The notes: generated by a model not told the origin, from the letters alone. A DNA stretch of 64,000 nucleotides from Saturnia japonica (GCA_033032175.1 CM065334.1:2105705-2169704); one strand, 5' to 3'; positions 21,025 through 31,929 are shown, numbered from the stretch's first letter. Made by a program: numbers and translations.

Positions 21025-21170
21025 CATACATAGTACTTTCAAACCCATGAACGTCGTGGAACTAGCCTAGCTGTGTTATGTCCAGATTTGTACGCACTGT
21101 TGTACGTACAGCACGAGTGGTCGATAGTTGAACTCCCGCTGTTTAATGATTTTGTTAATTATGTTTTCTG
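21025..21170. repeat. repeat P copy 1
   Basis: CTAGCTGTGTTATGTCCAGA and GTACAGCACGAGTGGTCGAT match 35365-35530 closely. The class is unknown. Confidence 0.45.
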
Positions 21171-21309
21171 AAGGTCCTACTTCTAACGCGTGGGAACTAG
21201 TAATGCTACTCGAGTCCTATTGTACCAATCGAGTAATTCGTGTCATTTTACAATTTCACTCGAGTATCACACGAATGTACGAGTTACTTGGGTTGTTTAA
21301 TTCCAAACC

Positions 21310-21450
21310 AGTTATTTTAACCCCGAAAATAGGGGTGTTAAACTTATGAGTTTAAGGTGTGTATCTGTGTATCTGTCTGTGGCATCATAGCGTACAAACG
21401 GCTGAACCGATTTTAATGTAGTTCTTTTTAAAAGGTGAATTCTAGAGTGT
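21310..21450. repeat. repeat K copy 1
   Basis: AACCCCGAAAATAGGGGTGT forms a short hairpin and is followed by a TGTGTATCTGTCTGTGGCAT run, as at 39205-39430. Confidence 0.45.
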
Positions 21451-21462
21451 TTTTATCTATAA

Positions 21463-21821
21463 TCTATATAAAATGCGTGAAGCAAAAGCTTTCGGTAGAT
21501 TTTATACGTATTTTTTGCGCGCACGGTAAGACTGTGAGATTTGGCATGGTTAAAGTTTATATTGAGAAGGAGTGCAGAAAGCTAAAATTTATCAATAATA
21601 TCTGTTACCAATATATTCAATTATATAAATTAATACTACGAATCCTAATCAAACCTCCATTAAACTTAGACCCCCCAAAATATTGACATTGTCACTCAAC
21701 GAAAAGTGATAGCAAGTGATGTAGATAATACTCATTGTTTATGAATACTGTAAATGTCAAACAGAAAATAGTCTATGATCAAAAGTCGCTGGTTGAATTT
21801 AGACCTTAGGACGATCGCTAG
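21463..21821 (+). mobile_element. HelA copy 4, full length
   Basis: It starts at TC 21463-21464 after an A and ends CGATCGCTAG at 21821 before a T, so the A-T host site expected of Helitrons is visible. Confidence 0.8.
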
Positions 21822-21968
21822 TATTATTAGTTCGGTATAAATACAAGTGAGTTGAGTAGTATATGCATATATACACGTGTTGAGTATGACATGCGTAAAT
21901 ACGTTGCGCGGAGAGACAAAATAACGAATTCACTTTTTGTTAACACTCGATTTAGTTCCTCATCTAAT

Positions 21969-22298
21969 TTACGTACCGCGGTATATTTTCAATGATATTT
22001 TATAAGTAGATACGGCATTGACGCTCTTTACATGCAATCTTGAATTGTGGGCAATTGCCCTCAGTTCACTTTCGACATGATACCGGCGAGGCGTGAGCGA
22101 GAAGAAACTTTTATCCTTTTTTGACAACAGAGTTTTCGCCTTACGCTGTGACTTCTTATCTCTTTTTTTCAACATGTTGATAACAAAATTTATAACGTTT
22201 TTAAATTGCTTTTTGGTGTGAGTATAACACGTCTGTTTATAAAACGTAATTATATGAAAATCGAAAACGAATTTACTGGTTTCCCTTAACCGTCTCAT
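21969..22298 (-). CDS. Unknown basic protein ORF, 109 codons
   Basis: A genuine ATG at 22298 opens a Lys/Arg-rich frame with a run MLKKRDKKSQRKAKTLLSKK (about residues 43-62) followed by SFFSLTPRRYHVESELRAIA. I recognise no family. The central part (22045-22232) has a diverged, frame-broken relative in inverse orientation at 25562-25745, so it belongs to a duplicated or mobile sequence. The ATG overlaps the stop of the upstream ORF (ATGA), which could mean one gene broken by a single indel. No splice or promoter signals are clear. It is either a small gene with a pseudogene nearby or part of an unrecognised element. Confidence 0.3.
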   Translation of the reverse strand: MRRLRETSKFVFDFHIITFYKQTCYTHTKKQFKNVINFVINMLKKRDKKSQRKAKTLLSKKDKSFFSLTPRRYHVESELRAIAHNSRLHVKSVNAVSTYKISLKIYRGT

Positions 22299-22483
22299 GT
22301 ACTTGATAATACCTTAAAGTTATCGTCCTGAACATAACTTAGACCCAAGTTTGGTAAATTGACCAAACCAGGTGGCTTAAGGAGTTCATTTTCCTCGCAA
22401 GTGTTATCCGAAACGTAACTTAAGTGTTTTAAGTCAGAAAAGTTATCGAAGTTTATCCATTTCCTCTTTTCTTCTGTTATCAT
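22295..22483 (-). CDS. Unknown acidic ORF, 62 codons
   Basis: The ATG is at 22483. Composition is protein-like (WINFDNFSDLKHLSYVSDN, then ELLKPPGLVNLPNLGL) with few low-complexity runs. It ends TGA overlapping the next ATG. An alternative end is a possible splice donor (AAG|GTATTA) after ...DDNFK near 22315. No family was recognised. Confidence 0.25.
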   Translation of the reverse strand: MITEEKRKWINFDNFSDLKHLSYVSDNTCEENELLKPPGLVNLPNLGLSYVQDDNFKVLSST

Positions 22484-22550
22484 ATCCCCAGTTTTGTTTA
22501 ATATTTACGTAGTGTAGGATGTAAGATCCCTCATTATTACTGTTCATAGA

Positions 22551-22790
22551 GTGCGTTCTGGACACAATATGCCTTTCAAATTGTTTGCTTTCCTTATGAA
22601 AAAAGTAAATTCACTAAATTGTAAGACCTGTGTATCGATTGCAAACGTGCAACATTTGTTGAAAGTATATCGCCGGAACAATCTTCAAAGAAAATATGTT
22701 ATGAGTCAGTTACACTTGAATGCAACGGACCGAGGTATCTTTCACGGGATCTTAGCTACACCTGAAAGTGAGAAAGCCAAAATTGTATAG
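22551..22790 (+). CDS. Unknown ORF, up to 79 codons
   Basis: The frame begins at GTG. The first ATG is 22569. It encodes a mixed basic peptide with LKVYRRNNLQRKYVMSQLHL and FHGILATPESEKAKI. The opposite strand is closed in all three frames over this stretch. It resembles no repeat elsewhere in the window. It could be an exon, an element remnant or chance. Confidence 0.2.
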   Translation: MRSGHNMPFKLFAFLMKKVNSLNCKTCVSIANVQHLLKVYRRNNLQRKYVMSQLHLNATDRGIFHGILATPESEKAKIV

Positions 22791-22885
22791 AACTTTGTCA
22801 TTATTGGATTAAAGTATTAAGTTATGATAAGAATAACATGTTCTTATTGAATCCAAGTCCCTAAATTAAAAAAAAAAAACATAAA

Positions 22886-23239
22886 TCATTATATTAATAA
22901 GTGAAGCAAAAACTTTCTACCCCTTTTTAAGCGTATTGCGTGCACGGAAGACTATGAGATTTGGTATGGTTAAAGTTTATATGGAGAAGTACAGAAAGCT
23001 AAAATTTATCTATAATATCTGTTACTAATATATTAAATAAAATAGATTAATACTGCGAATCCTAACACGACCAGTTTCATCGAACTTAGACCCTCCAAAA
23101 TATTGACATTGTCACTCAACGAAAAGTGGCAGCAAGTGATATAATATTCATTGTTTATGTTCATACTGCAAATGTCAAACGGAATATAGTCTATGATTAA
23201 AAAGTCGCTGGTCGAATTTTGATCTTGGGCGATCGCTAG
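22886..23239 (+). mobile_element. HelA copy 5, full length
   Basis: It starts TCATTATATTAATAAGTGAA and ends GCGATCGCTAG at 23239. Confidence 0.8.
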
Positions 23240-23321
23240 AAATAGCTAATTATATTATCTTGTTATTAAATAATAATATAAACCACTGATTTTTTTTATT
23301 AGGCTAAAAGTTTAGTATTAT

Positions 23322-23582
23322 GGCCACAATTTCACCTGATCTTAAGTGACGATGTGGCCCAAGATAGTAACACGCTGGGCCTAGTGGAAGACTGGCTCTC
23401 AAGTGCAGCTGCCGGAACACACCTGTAGGTGTTTGGTGATACTTCAACTTGAGGGTGGTAGCTAGTCAGGCGGGGACTAGAAGATGCACTACCATCATGC
23501 TATAGTTTAATTACGATATTTACTTTCACTGAAAGGTCAGGCTCATTGTAAGGATTCGAACTTACGTCGATAGACGCGGTCG
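23322..23582 (-). repeat. SINE-F copy, nearly complete
   Basis: This copy runs from GGCCACAATTTCACCTGATC through CACACCTGTAGGTGTTTGG to AAGGATTCGAACTTACGTCG. It is the most complete example of the family, about 260 bp. Confidence 0.65.
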
Positions 23583-23664
23583 CATAAGCCTATCTCCTAA
23601 ACATAAGCATTAATAAATTATTTTGTGAAAAAAATGCTTAATAATAAAAAGTCAAAAATCAAAA

Positions 23665-24295
23665 TCAAAACATCCTCTATTAACAAAATAGGTTTTGAAA
23701 TAAGTATAAATATATAGACATGTAGTATATCATCATATCTAGTATAGTATATATTTGTCTATATATTTTACAGAATGCTAATTCTGTATTATATCTTAAC
23801 TTAGCCCTCCCAATACATTCTTGATAACTTTATCTATATTCGTAAAAAAATTAGACAAACTAGATTTAGTCAAACATTAACAAAATATTAATATTATAAA
23901 TAGAGATAAATTAGTCGTACCATGTTTTAGACTTAGTAAAACATAAAAAGTTTTTATAATAAGATTCCGAAGTACATTACTGATTTGCCGGATAACAAGT
24001 TCAAGGACCATGTCAAGCGGGTTTTACTGTCAAGAGATTATTATAGGGTGGATCTTTATGTGAATGATAGTGATGTTTGAAAGTGACTCCCTCTCTGTGC
24101 ATTCAATAAATTATTATTAATGTATTATATTATTATTATTGTACAGTTGAAAAAAATATAAACCCGATCGAGTTTCTTGTCGGTTCTTCTCGATGGCTGG
24201 GATGTTTTCCGAACCGATAGTAGTATTTTTACGTTCATAAGTCCCTTCTTACAGCTTAAAGTGAATAAAGATTGTTATGATTTTGTCATAAAAAA
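23665..24295 (+). mobile_element. LINE-H 3' end, plus strand
   Basis: From about 23949 to 24081 a short clean frame encodes the RT C terminus (ITDLPDNKFKDHVKRVLLSR, then YYRVDLYVNDSDV and a stop). The 3' tail CGGTTCTTCTCGATGGCTGG and CTTAAAGTGAATAAAGATTG follows. The upstream half is decayed and partly inverted. Confidence 0.75.
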
Positions 24296-24984
24296 GGTCT
24301 CAGTTACTTTTAAGTTGAGTCTAAAGAAGGTGTGATTCATAATAATTGGAAAAAACTCTTAAAATATGCACCAAATATTCCGTAATAAGCAAATTTGCCG
24401 GCAAGAAGTCAGACTTCACGGCAATAATATAATTTTATTTTCCATTTCTCTCAATCTCTTAATAGAAAAGTTTCACTCTGGCATTGAACCTTCTATTCCT
24501 CCCCCCTCCGCCCCCTGGAAGCCGCAAACCTAAACATCAACAGATCATTGACCCCGGTCGCGAATTTTCATAATCTACCTACATATAGAAACACGGTGCT
24601 GCGAAGCCGAACAAAGAGATACATAGAGCGCTTGCGCGGGCCGAGCGAGACAGACTATCGGTCGAAGTGTATCACAGACACGTATGTGAATGAGACGGGT
24701 TTTGTCATAAATACGAGTAAAGGGAATTTCGCGTGTGATAATTATTTTCCATTTTTTTAATGCTTCTAAACACTAGCGTATAAGGACTGCTTTGTAAGGT
24801 TTTTTTTTAAACATATCACTGCCGTAGATAGCGAATTAGGAAAATTAGGAAGAAAACACTGATTTAGTGATTTTTTTTGGACAAAAGCGACAGTAAGTTT
24901 TTATAATAAGATTTACTGTGAGTGTTTTATATGTTACTATTGGTGTACCAGCGGCTCTGCAAGCGTTTGTTACGCAGTACCTAA
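24296..24984. other. spacer with a C-rich patch, otherwise unrecognised
   Basis: CCTCCCCCCTCCGCCCCCTG at 24498-24517 is unusually C-rich for this window. The open frame 24548-24760 follows without any motif I know. No window-wide repeat is present. Confidence 0.35.
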
Positions 24985-25525
24985 TTATTTTCCTCCTGTG
25001 ATTTTATTTTTACTCATACTATTGACTATTCATATAACCTATTAATTGGGGAATTACATGCTCTTCCAGTGTACAAAATTTCATAAAAATCAGTCTAGCC
25101 GTTTTTCAGTTAAATCCTCGCATACAGACAGACAACACATTTTCGTGATCAGTACCGTTCATAATATATACTATATCTGTAAGGAAATTTGAAAAAAGGG
25201 TACAGACACATCTACAGATTTATTAATATAAATCTATAAAATAGGTCTTTACTTACATGTGAAATTGGCTTTTTGTTGAACTGACACTTTTTAATTTTAT
25301 TTTTACTCATATTGTTGACAATTCGTATAATACCGCATGCATCAATTGAGCAATGGCGTGTATTTCCCGTGTACAATTTTTACCAAAATCGGTTGGTAAA
25401 ATTAGTACTCCATTCTACGATTTCTAATGTATTATTCAAGATTCCTATAAACTTAATTATGGTATGATGTATCTTCCCGTATACAAAATTTGATCGGAAT
25501 CTGCAGAGAATTAATAAAAATTTAT
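24985..25525 (+). repeat. repeat L modules
   Basis: Modules at about 25005-25115, 25310-25395 and 25430-25510 share the ATTCATATAACC, GGnATnnnATG and AAAATCnGT words. The 25120-25300 stretch between them is unrelated. Confidence 0.4.
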
Positions 25526-25561
25526 TTTTTTACGATTTGTAGTAATTACGTTTTATAAATA

Positions 25562-25745
25562 GACGCGTTATACTCTCACTGAAAGCAATTTGAACACGGT
25601 ACACGTTTTGTTATCAGCATGTTGAAACAAAGGAGATAGAAAAACACAGCGTTAGGCGGAATATCTGTTGTAAAAACAGGACAAAAGTTTCTTCTTGCTC
25701 ACGGCGGTATCAAGTCGATAGTGAACTGAAGGCAATTGTATTTGT
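25562..25745 (+). pseudogene. decayed relative of the 21969-22298 ORF
   Basis: GCGTTATACTCTCACTGAAA, TTTTGTTATCAGCATGTTGA, AAAAGTTTCTTCTTGCTCAC and TCGATAGTGAACTGA line up in order with the inverse of 22045-22232. A TAG follows seven codons after the shared ATG, and indels shift the frame, so this copy is not coding. It sits between repeat L modules. Confidence 0.6.
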
Positions 25746-25754
25746 AGAGGTAAT

Positions 25755-25870
25755 ATTGACAATTATTTTACCCTATCAATTACCTCATTACCTGTAACTC
25801 ATATACAAACAATTTCATCAAAATCGGTAAGGAATTAATCAAATTTAAATTATTTGGAATTTCTTTTTAT
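25755..25870 (+). repeat. repeat L module
   Basis: ATTGACAATTATTTTACC and CAAAATCGGTAAGGAATTAA follow the module order. Confidence 0.4.
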
Positions 25871-26019
25871 TACGATTTCTAAAAGTGTTATTGAAAATCC
25901 TCATAGCTTGACTTCATTGAATGACTTATACCTTTCTTTAGTAGCACGGAAAATACAACGTACTGCCCCTTATGGTAAACACAGTACAATCCTAACAAAA
26001 CGGCGACGACCGAGAGATC

Positions 26020-26415
26020 TTACTCCATCGACGGTCGCTGCTGTCATACAGGCCTACATTAATTTAACTGGATACGCACAGGCTGATCCCGAAACGCGAC
26101 ACGCATAACCGAGTCACTATGACGGACTTCTTATCACGTTCATGGTGGTCGTGACTCAATCGGCCAAAACAGATCTATCTCCCTACCTCCATTTCCTCGT
26201 TCTTCACTCAGCAGGGTTCACCACGTGCAGGTGAATTTTGCTTGAACGTCTCAGTTTTAAAGATGTAATTTGACATCCCTTACACTTACAAGTGAAGTTC
26301 GATATACACGGTGTGCGATTTTTGTATTGGATGGATTACGATCTCTCGGTGGTTACCGTTGTCTTAGTATTGTACTGTGCTTACCATCAAGGTCATTACC
26401 GTCAATATTCCAAAC
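26020..26415 (-). repeat. repeat I copy 1
   Basis: The part at 26025-26100 is the inverse of 51675-51745 (GTCGCGTTTCTGGATCAG and GTTAAATTAATGACAGCGG). The part at 26325-26415 matches 51745-51820 directly (GGATTACGATCTCTC and TTGTACTGTGCTTACC). The two halves are inverted relative to each other compared with the second copy, so one copy is rearranged. Confidence 0.5.
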
Positions 26416-26862
26416 TATTATTAAAAAAGAAATCAATAGAAAAATGAATGTGGCAACATTACTTTCAACTTTGACATTAGTGATTGTCAATTTACTCCAT
26501 GCGATTTAAAAACGCAGATTTATCATTTTTTTATGAAACTTGAGTATTGACAATGGCAAATATTTCAGCGATGTCTTGCGATAAACAAAAGAAACCAGTG
26601 AGTGCGGATACAATGGAATAACAAACTAAGTCACAGTACCTACTTTATCAATAGATATGAATAAACTGTACCAGCATAACAGTGGCCCCGAGCATTGTTT
26701 GTACGTGTTAAGTCAAATAACTTAACTAAACTTTAACTTAGAATAAAGAGCACCGCAACGTCTTAAACTGTGGAATCTGTTAGTATTATTTACAGTGGCT
26801 TTTGTGGGAAATTCTCGACTTAAATTCAGTAAATAATCCTAGTAGCTCGCCTGACTTTTAGC
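26416..26862. other. spacer, nothing recognised
   Basis: AT-rich, with no family match in the window and no coding signal. Confidence 0.35.
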
Positions 26863-26975
26863 GTCAAAATCAAAATGATCTTTATTCAATTTTAGGCCTT
26901 AAGAAGGCACTTATGAACGTCAAAACACTACTGCCGGTTCGGAAAATATCCCAGACATCGAGAAGAACCGGTAAG
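26863..26975 (-). repeat. LINE-H 3' tail fragment
   Basis: CTTTATTCAATTTTAGGCCT, AAGGCACTTATGAACGTCAA and ATCGAGAAGAACCGG match the tail of 4783-5510. It joins directly to an ...GCGGGCACAGCTAGT Helitron end at 26988-27004. Confidence 0.7.
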
Positions 26976-27002
26976 AAACCGGTAAGAACGCGGGCACAGC
27001 TA

Positions 27003-27190
27003 GTATTTTATAAAGAACACGGATCACAAATATGCCATAAAAAAATTTGTCTGTCTTTCTGTTTATATGTTTGGATTTAACTCAAAAGTGGCATGACTGT
27101 TTCTTCTAATTTTTATTTATACAGATAGCTTATATCATTGTTAAATTGATAGGCGAAAAAGAATTTTCAATAAAACTTCTAGAAATCTTA
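27003..27190. repeat. repeat M copy 2
   Basis: TTTGTCTGTCTTTCTGTTTA and TTTAACTCAAAAGTGGCATG match 12515-12700. Confidence 0.4.
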
Positions 27191-27210
27191 AAATAAATAA
27201 TTTATTTTTA

Positions 27211-27568
27211 CTAGCGATCGCTCTAAGGCAGAAATTCGACCAGCCGCTTTTTCTCCATGTCTATTTTCTATTTGACATTTGCAGTATTCATGAACCTAAA
27301 CAAAGAGTATTATTATCTATATCACTTGCTGTCACTTTTCGTTAAGTGACAATGTCAATATTTTGGGGGTTCTAAGTTCAATGGCACTGGTCATGTTAGG
27401 ATTCGCGGTATTAATTAATTTATTTAATATATTAGTAACAGATATTATAGATAAAATTTAGCTTTCTGCATTCCTTCTCCATATAAACTTTAACCATGCT
27501 AAATCTCGCAGTCTTCCTTGCATGCAATACGCTTAAAAGGGGTAGAAAGCTTTTACTTCACGTATTAT
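27211..27568 (-). mobile_element. HelA copy 6, full length
   Basis: CTAG is at 27211-27214 and the copy reads to the CACGTATTA 5' end near 27568. It is preceded by an A and T-rich host site. Confidence 0.8.
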
Positions 27569-27665
27569 GTGCATTTTAAACCGATTTTGTTAAAATTTTG
27601 TACACGGGAAGTATAAGCCATTCCATAATTGATGAGGTATATGAATTGTCAATAATACTTTTAAA

Positions 27666-27988
27666 GGAAGAAAAAAGATATTCCGGCTCAACATGGACAT
27701 GATCAATTTTCACTTTATCAGACTCGCCGTGTCCTTAAGTAAGGACCCTTTCGTCGATATTTATGTGTGGGGGATTTCAGTGACATCAAATCTAGCTACC
27801 GGACACCCCTTGTTAAACAAAACGCTGTGGTTTACCTTGTAAGGGTTGTATCTTCAAGACTTATGCTTGTAGGGTGAGCCGTGATTAAAATGGTGAAATT
27901 ATATTCATTCGAGTTTTTTCTAGGTGATACCATCGTGTTTATTAAATCTTTAATAATACGCCGATGAATATGATTTGTCCATTTTCTC
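27666..27988. other. spacer, nothing recognised
   Basis: Somewhat less AT-rich than its neighbours near 27700-27880. No repeat partner in the window and no motif-bearing frame. Confidence 0.35.
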
Positions 27989-28380
27989 ACCTATACAATT
28001 AATAAAATTGAAGTGTCTGTTTGTAATTTCAAAATAACAGTTTTTTAGTAAATGCATATAAAAGTATATACGATACTTATAACAAAAAACCCTTTTTTAA
28101 AATTTTTGTCTGTCTGTTGTTCCGGGTAATCTCCGAAACTGTTGGACCGATTTTGACGGGACTTTCACTGATAGATAGCTGATTTTATAGGGAGTAACTT
28201 AGGTTACTTTTATTTTAGAAAAACATTTAGGGTCCCGCACAAATAAAAAAATTGGTCATGGTGAATCAATTCGGGCGCTTAAATGACTAACGCTTATTAA
28301 ACCATAAGAGATATAGCAAATTAATGTACTACATAATTGTAGACATTAAAATGACATACAAAATAGTTAGCAAGAGTATA
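27989..28380 (+). mobile_element. HelC copy 4, 3'-truncated
   Basis: The 5' end (CTATACAATTAATAAAATTG) is well preserved. The copy stops at about 28380 before the terminal hairpin and CTAG. Confidence 0.75.
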
Positions 28381-28439
28381 CAATGAATGGAACAATTAAT
28401 TTGGATATCCAGAAACAACAACTGTTTGTTTATAATTTT

Positions 28440-28660
28440 AAGTTTTCACTTCTGTCGGCAGTCCTCATGACTGCTTTGTCTTTTTTTTATAATTCATTGA
28501 CTCTTTATTAAGTATTCCATGATATAGTATGACTGCTGTGCATAAGTGAACTGATTATAAATATGAAGAACGAGCATTGACTTTGAGGTGACACAAAAAC
28601 TCCCTAGATAGGTTTGACAAGAGAGCCACCATCTTGTTTGAAGGCCCCAACCTTGTATTA
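28440..28660. repeat. repeat N copy 2, inverted
   Basis: CACAAAAACTCCCTAGATAG and GAGAGCCACCATCTTGTTTG are the inverse of words at 5935-5980. The start (AGTTTTCACTTCTG...TCATGACTG) recurs at 62528-62563. Confidence 0.5.
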
Positions 28661-28737
28661 TATTGACACTGGCAATTGCTTTTTGCGGCGCCAAAGCAAG
28701 AAGAAGAAAGATGAATTGCTCATTTAATCTATATATT

Positions 28738-29079
28738 AATACGTGAAGCAAAAGCTTTCGGTAATTTTTTTAAGCGTATTGCGTGCACGAAAGACTGTGA
28801 GACTTGGCATGGTTAAAGTTTATATAGAGAAGGAGTGCAGAAAGATAAAATTTATCTATAATATCTGTTACTAATATATTCAATTAATACTGCAAATCCT
28901 AACCCGACCAGTGCCATTGGACTTAGACCCGCCAAAATATTGACTTTGTCACTCAACGAAAAGTGACAGGAAGTGATATAGATAATACTCATTGATTATG
29001 AATACTGTAAATGTCAAACAGAAAATAGTCTATAATCAAAAAGTCGCTGGTCGAATTTCGACCTTAGGGCTATCGTTAG
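28738..29079 (+). mobile_element. HelA copy 7, full length
   Basis: TCTATATATTAATACGTGAA is at the start, and the hairpin GGTCGAATTTCGACC is perfect at 29049-29063. The terminus is TTAG instead of CTAG. Confidence 0.8.
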
Positions 29080-29880
29080 TAGTATTAGATAAGACACGTA
29101 ATCTCCGTGGAAAATTAAAATCATGATGGAAGTCGCGTGCATCAGCTGGTATAAAATAAAAAAGGGACAATATAAATCGAAGAATTGAAATATGGATGCT
29201 AACCAAAATATATCGATAATTGATTCGCCAGTAGAAGCTCCACGCACACCATATTAGTCAAGATGACAAGCGACCATCTTGTATTCAGGTTGCGTACTGT
29301 TCAACAGGTCGACTAAGATATATTTTGAGCACAAAGGCTTCGATTTAGCAGAATATTGATTATTGAAGTGCTGATATTTTTTTCAAGGTTATTTTAAAAG
29401 GAACTTTGCTCTGCAGCGACATATATTACAACGAAATTCGAACGTTGATTTAAATGTTTTATGTTGTAGAAAGACGAAACTCTGTTGGTCTGTTGCAAGC
29501 GGGATTAGCAAAGAAATTTCGGGAAAATTATTTACGATGTATTTCCGCAAAGTAACGCCATTGTCAATCAAATTTCAGCAAAATTAGTTCATATTATTTT
29601 TGATAAATCCATCATGTCGTACTTCGGTCACATGGATGCGCACACAGCTTTCAATTTTACCATGTACTAAACGTCTGTCTCTATGTTTGAACGCCAATCA
29701 CGCAAAACTACTGGACGGAATTTAATGGAATTCGGGTACTATTGTATTTTATAGTCTGAGAGTACATTTAGGATGCCTTTTTTACACGTATCGACTTTTG
29801 TATGGCCTATAAGTTTAGGTTATGTACATATTAAAAGGAATGTATGTGTATTTAACTCCGTGATTTCATAAAAATATTTA
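29080..29880. other. spacer, nothing recognised
   Basis: No window-wide repeat. The minus-strand frames 29014-29247 and 29389-29571 have no known motif, although the second is Cys-containing (FRCNICRCRA). I do not call a gene. Confidence 0.35.
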
Positions 29881-30027
29881 TTTATTTGGACACATAATAA
29901 TAACATGGAAATTTAAATAATTTGTACCTGCGAGAGGAACAACTATGATAGAGACTACACGGGTGCGTTGACGACGCGGTGTTTGTCGGATAATTTTAAA
30001 CCGGGTGAAATCATGGGACACAGATAG
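29881..30027 (+). mobile_element. HelB 3' fragment
   Basis: Covers GGACACATAATAATAAC to CACAGATAG, the last 150 bases of HelB with a worn terminus. Confidence 0.65.
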
Positions 30028-30029
30028 TC

Positions 30030-30175
30030 TTTCAATATGGCGGCTTCATTGTTAAAACTATCCAGGGAGTTTTTGAGACAACTTATAATTCATGGTTCTA
30101 GTTTATTTATAATCCACTTCACTTGTGCTCAGTAACCAAACTACATCGTGTAATATACCGCTAAAATTGCTTATT
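30030..30175. repeat. repeat N copy 3
   Basis: ATCCAGGGAGTTTTTGAGAC and TTATAATCCACTTCACTTGT match copy 1 in the same orientation. Confidence 0.5.
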
Positions 30176-30221
30176 ACAGGGTCAAATAACATAAGTTTTC
30201 AAAAATAGGTAGAAAGCAAAC

Positions 30222-30460
30222 ATCTTCTTTAGAGATTTCTCTATTTGGGTCAGTTCGACTGGCGGAATACCTCTACCCTACAGAAGACCGCAGTCAAATA
30301 ACTTTGTGTTGTGTTCCTGCACTGAGTGGGGTTTCCAGAGCTCCTTAAGGTAGGGGGGATACCTATGGTATTACTAGCGTTCATAGACTACAGTAGGCGC
30401 TTACCATCAAATGGACTGTGTGTATGTGTGCCACCTTAGTTCTACAAACGAGATTATTTA
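30222..30460 (+). repeat. repeat G copy 2
   Basis: The best copy of the family, from AGAGATTTCTCTATTTGGGT through the CTCCTTAAGGTAGGGGGG block to GTGCCACCTTAGTTCTACAA. Confidence 0.6.
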
Positions 30461-30461
30461 A

Positions 30462-30606
30462 AAAAAAACATCTTTATTTTGAGGAATTCTCTGATGTATC
30501 TTCGAAGTGGAAGGTCCAATGCCAATGAAATAATAATGGGACCACCCTTGAGGTATCCACTTTCCAACAAAAACGAATCATTCAAATCGGTTAATAAACA
30601 GGATTT
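30462..30606 (+). repeat. rptE copy
   Basis: GTATCTTCGAAGTGGAAGGT and GGGACCACCCTTGAGGTATC are present and the tail is missing. It runs straight into HelB copy 4, and the open frame 30479-30739 crosses the join. Confidence 0.65.
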
Positions 30607-30611
30607 ATTGC

Positions 30612-31240
30612 TGAATGGAAAAGTTTTTTTGTTTGTTTGTTTAAACCCGATAATCTCTGGAACTACCAGTCAGATTCAAAAAGTTCTTTTGTGTATGATA
30701 GCCAGACTCTCGAGGAATAGTATACGCTATTTAAGATAAGGCTAACTCTCTCGGGTAGCCTTAAATATTGATTTTTGTTACGTAAGTCGGAAGTCGAGGC
30801 CCTCCCGAACTGCTTTAATCGCGTGCCCTGGCGTAATTTTTAACAATACGGAAATACACTGTTGAAAAATAATATTGGTCTTTAGTATATCTAAAAAAAA
30901 GTCGGGGATAGCATATGCCTATTTCTTATAGATATATGCAACAATAAGGTATTTTGTGACAAAGATTAGTTGAAAAATAAAAAGTGATTTATAAGCACTA
31001 TTTTTAGACATGGCATATTAATCCTTACAAACAAAAAATGCTTCATCATAAAGATAATTTTATGAAATTAAATTTGTCTCTTTATAGTATGTTATTTGGA
31101 CACATAGTTTAGGAGATAATGAGAAATTAATATAATTTGTACTTGCGGGAAGAACAATTATGATAGACTACACTGTTGTGTTGGCGTTGCGGTATTTGTC
31201 GGATAAAATTAACACGGGCGAAACGGTGGGATACACCTAG
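30612..31240 (+). mobile_element. HelB copy 4
   Basis: The 5' end is worn at 30612, the TTTGTTTGTTTAAACCCG block follows, and CTAG is at 31237-31240. Confidence 0.75.
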
Positions 31241-31639
31241 TATAATATACAGTCGAATTGAGAATCACCTCTATTTTTTTAAGTCGGTTACCAACATGAC
31301 GATCGAGAACTTGCCAAAAACTCCCAGGCACTTGTATAAATCTATTCCAGACTAAAAAAAAATAGTGCTATTTTCTGAAATGTCTCAATAATCTAACAAC
31401 GCTGAATGTCGGAGTTGAGTATAAAAGTTCATAAAACTACAATAAGTATAAAGTAGACATATCCGCCAGTAAGCGGTTTGATAATTATCACGTTACCTCA
31501 GCGTGTTTGTATGCCGATTGATAACTTAACACGCAACCACGGCTGTAACTTAAGTACGCTGTACACTTCAAAATATGATATATATTTTCATATTATAGAT
31601 GTGTTTACGCATTATAGTCTTAGCTTTTGACTACATAAA
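31241..31639. other. spacer with an rptE-like scrap
   Basis: AAGTCGGTTACCAA at 31281-31294 resembles the rptE tail. The rest is unrecognised. Confidence 0.35.
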
Positions 31640-31880
31640 TTTAAAGCCACCACAGCAGTCAGAAGTATCGATGCAGAAGAAGGATCCCTGCAGTGAACCT
31701 GACCGCCCGGTGAAGGAGAGCATCGTGATGAAACCATAGCATGGTGGTATTGGGCTCGTTCTAATGCCCGCATGGCTAGGTATCACCACGCCAAACACCA
31801 ATAGGTGTGTTCTGGTAGCTGCACTTGACAGCCGAGTTTTCCACTAGGCTTAGCATGACACCATCTTCGGCCATTGAAGG
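31640..31880 (+). repeat. SINE-F copy, inverted
   Basis: CCCGGTGAAGGAGAGCATCG, TGATGAAACCATAGCATGGT and AACACCAATAGGTGTGTTCT are the family in the opposite sense to 23322-23582. The B-box end is worn. Confidence 0.6.
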
Positions 31881-31929
31881 AAAGGTAGTAATATTGTATT
31901 TATTAAAAAAAAAAACGATTTTTTTTAAA

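Noticed and set aside
25854..26108. 84-codon plus-strand frame
   Set aside because: It crosses a repeat L module into repeat I, and the second copy of repeat I does not keep the frame.
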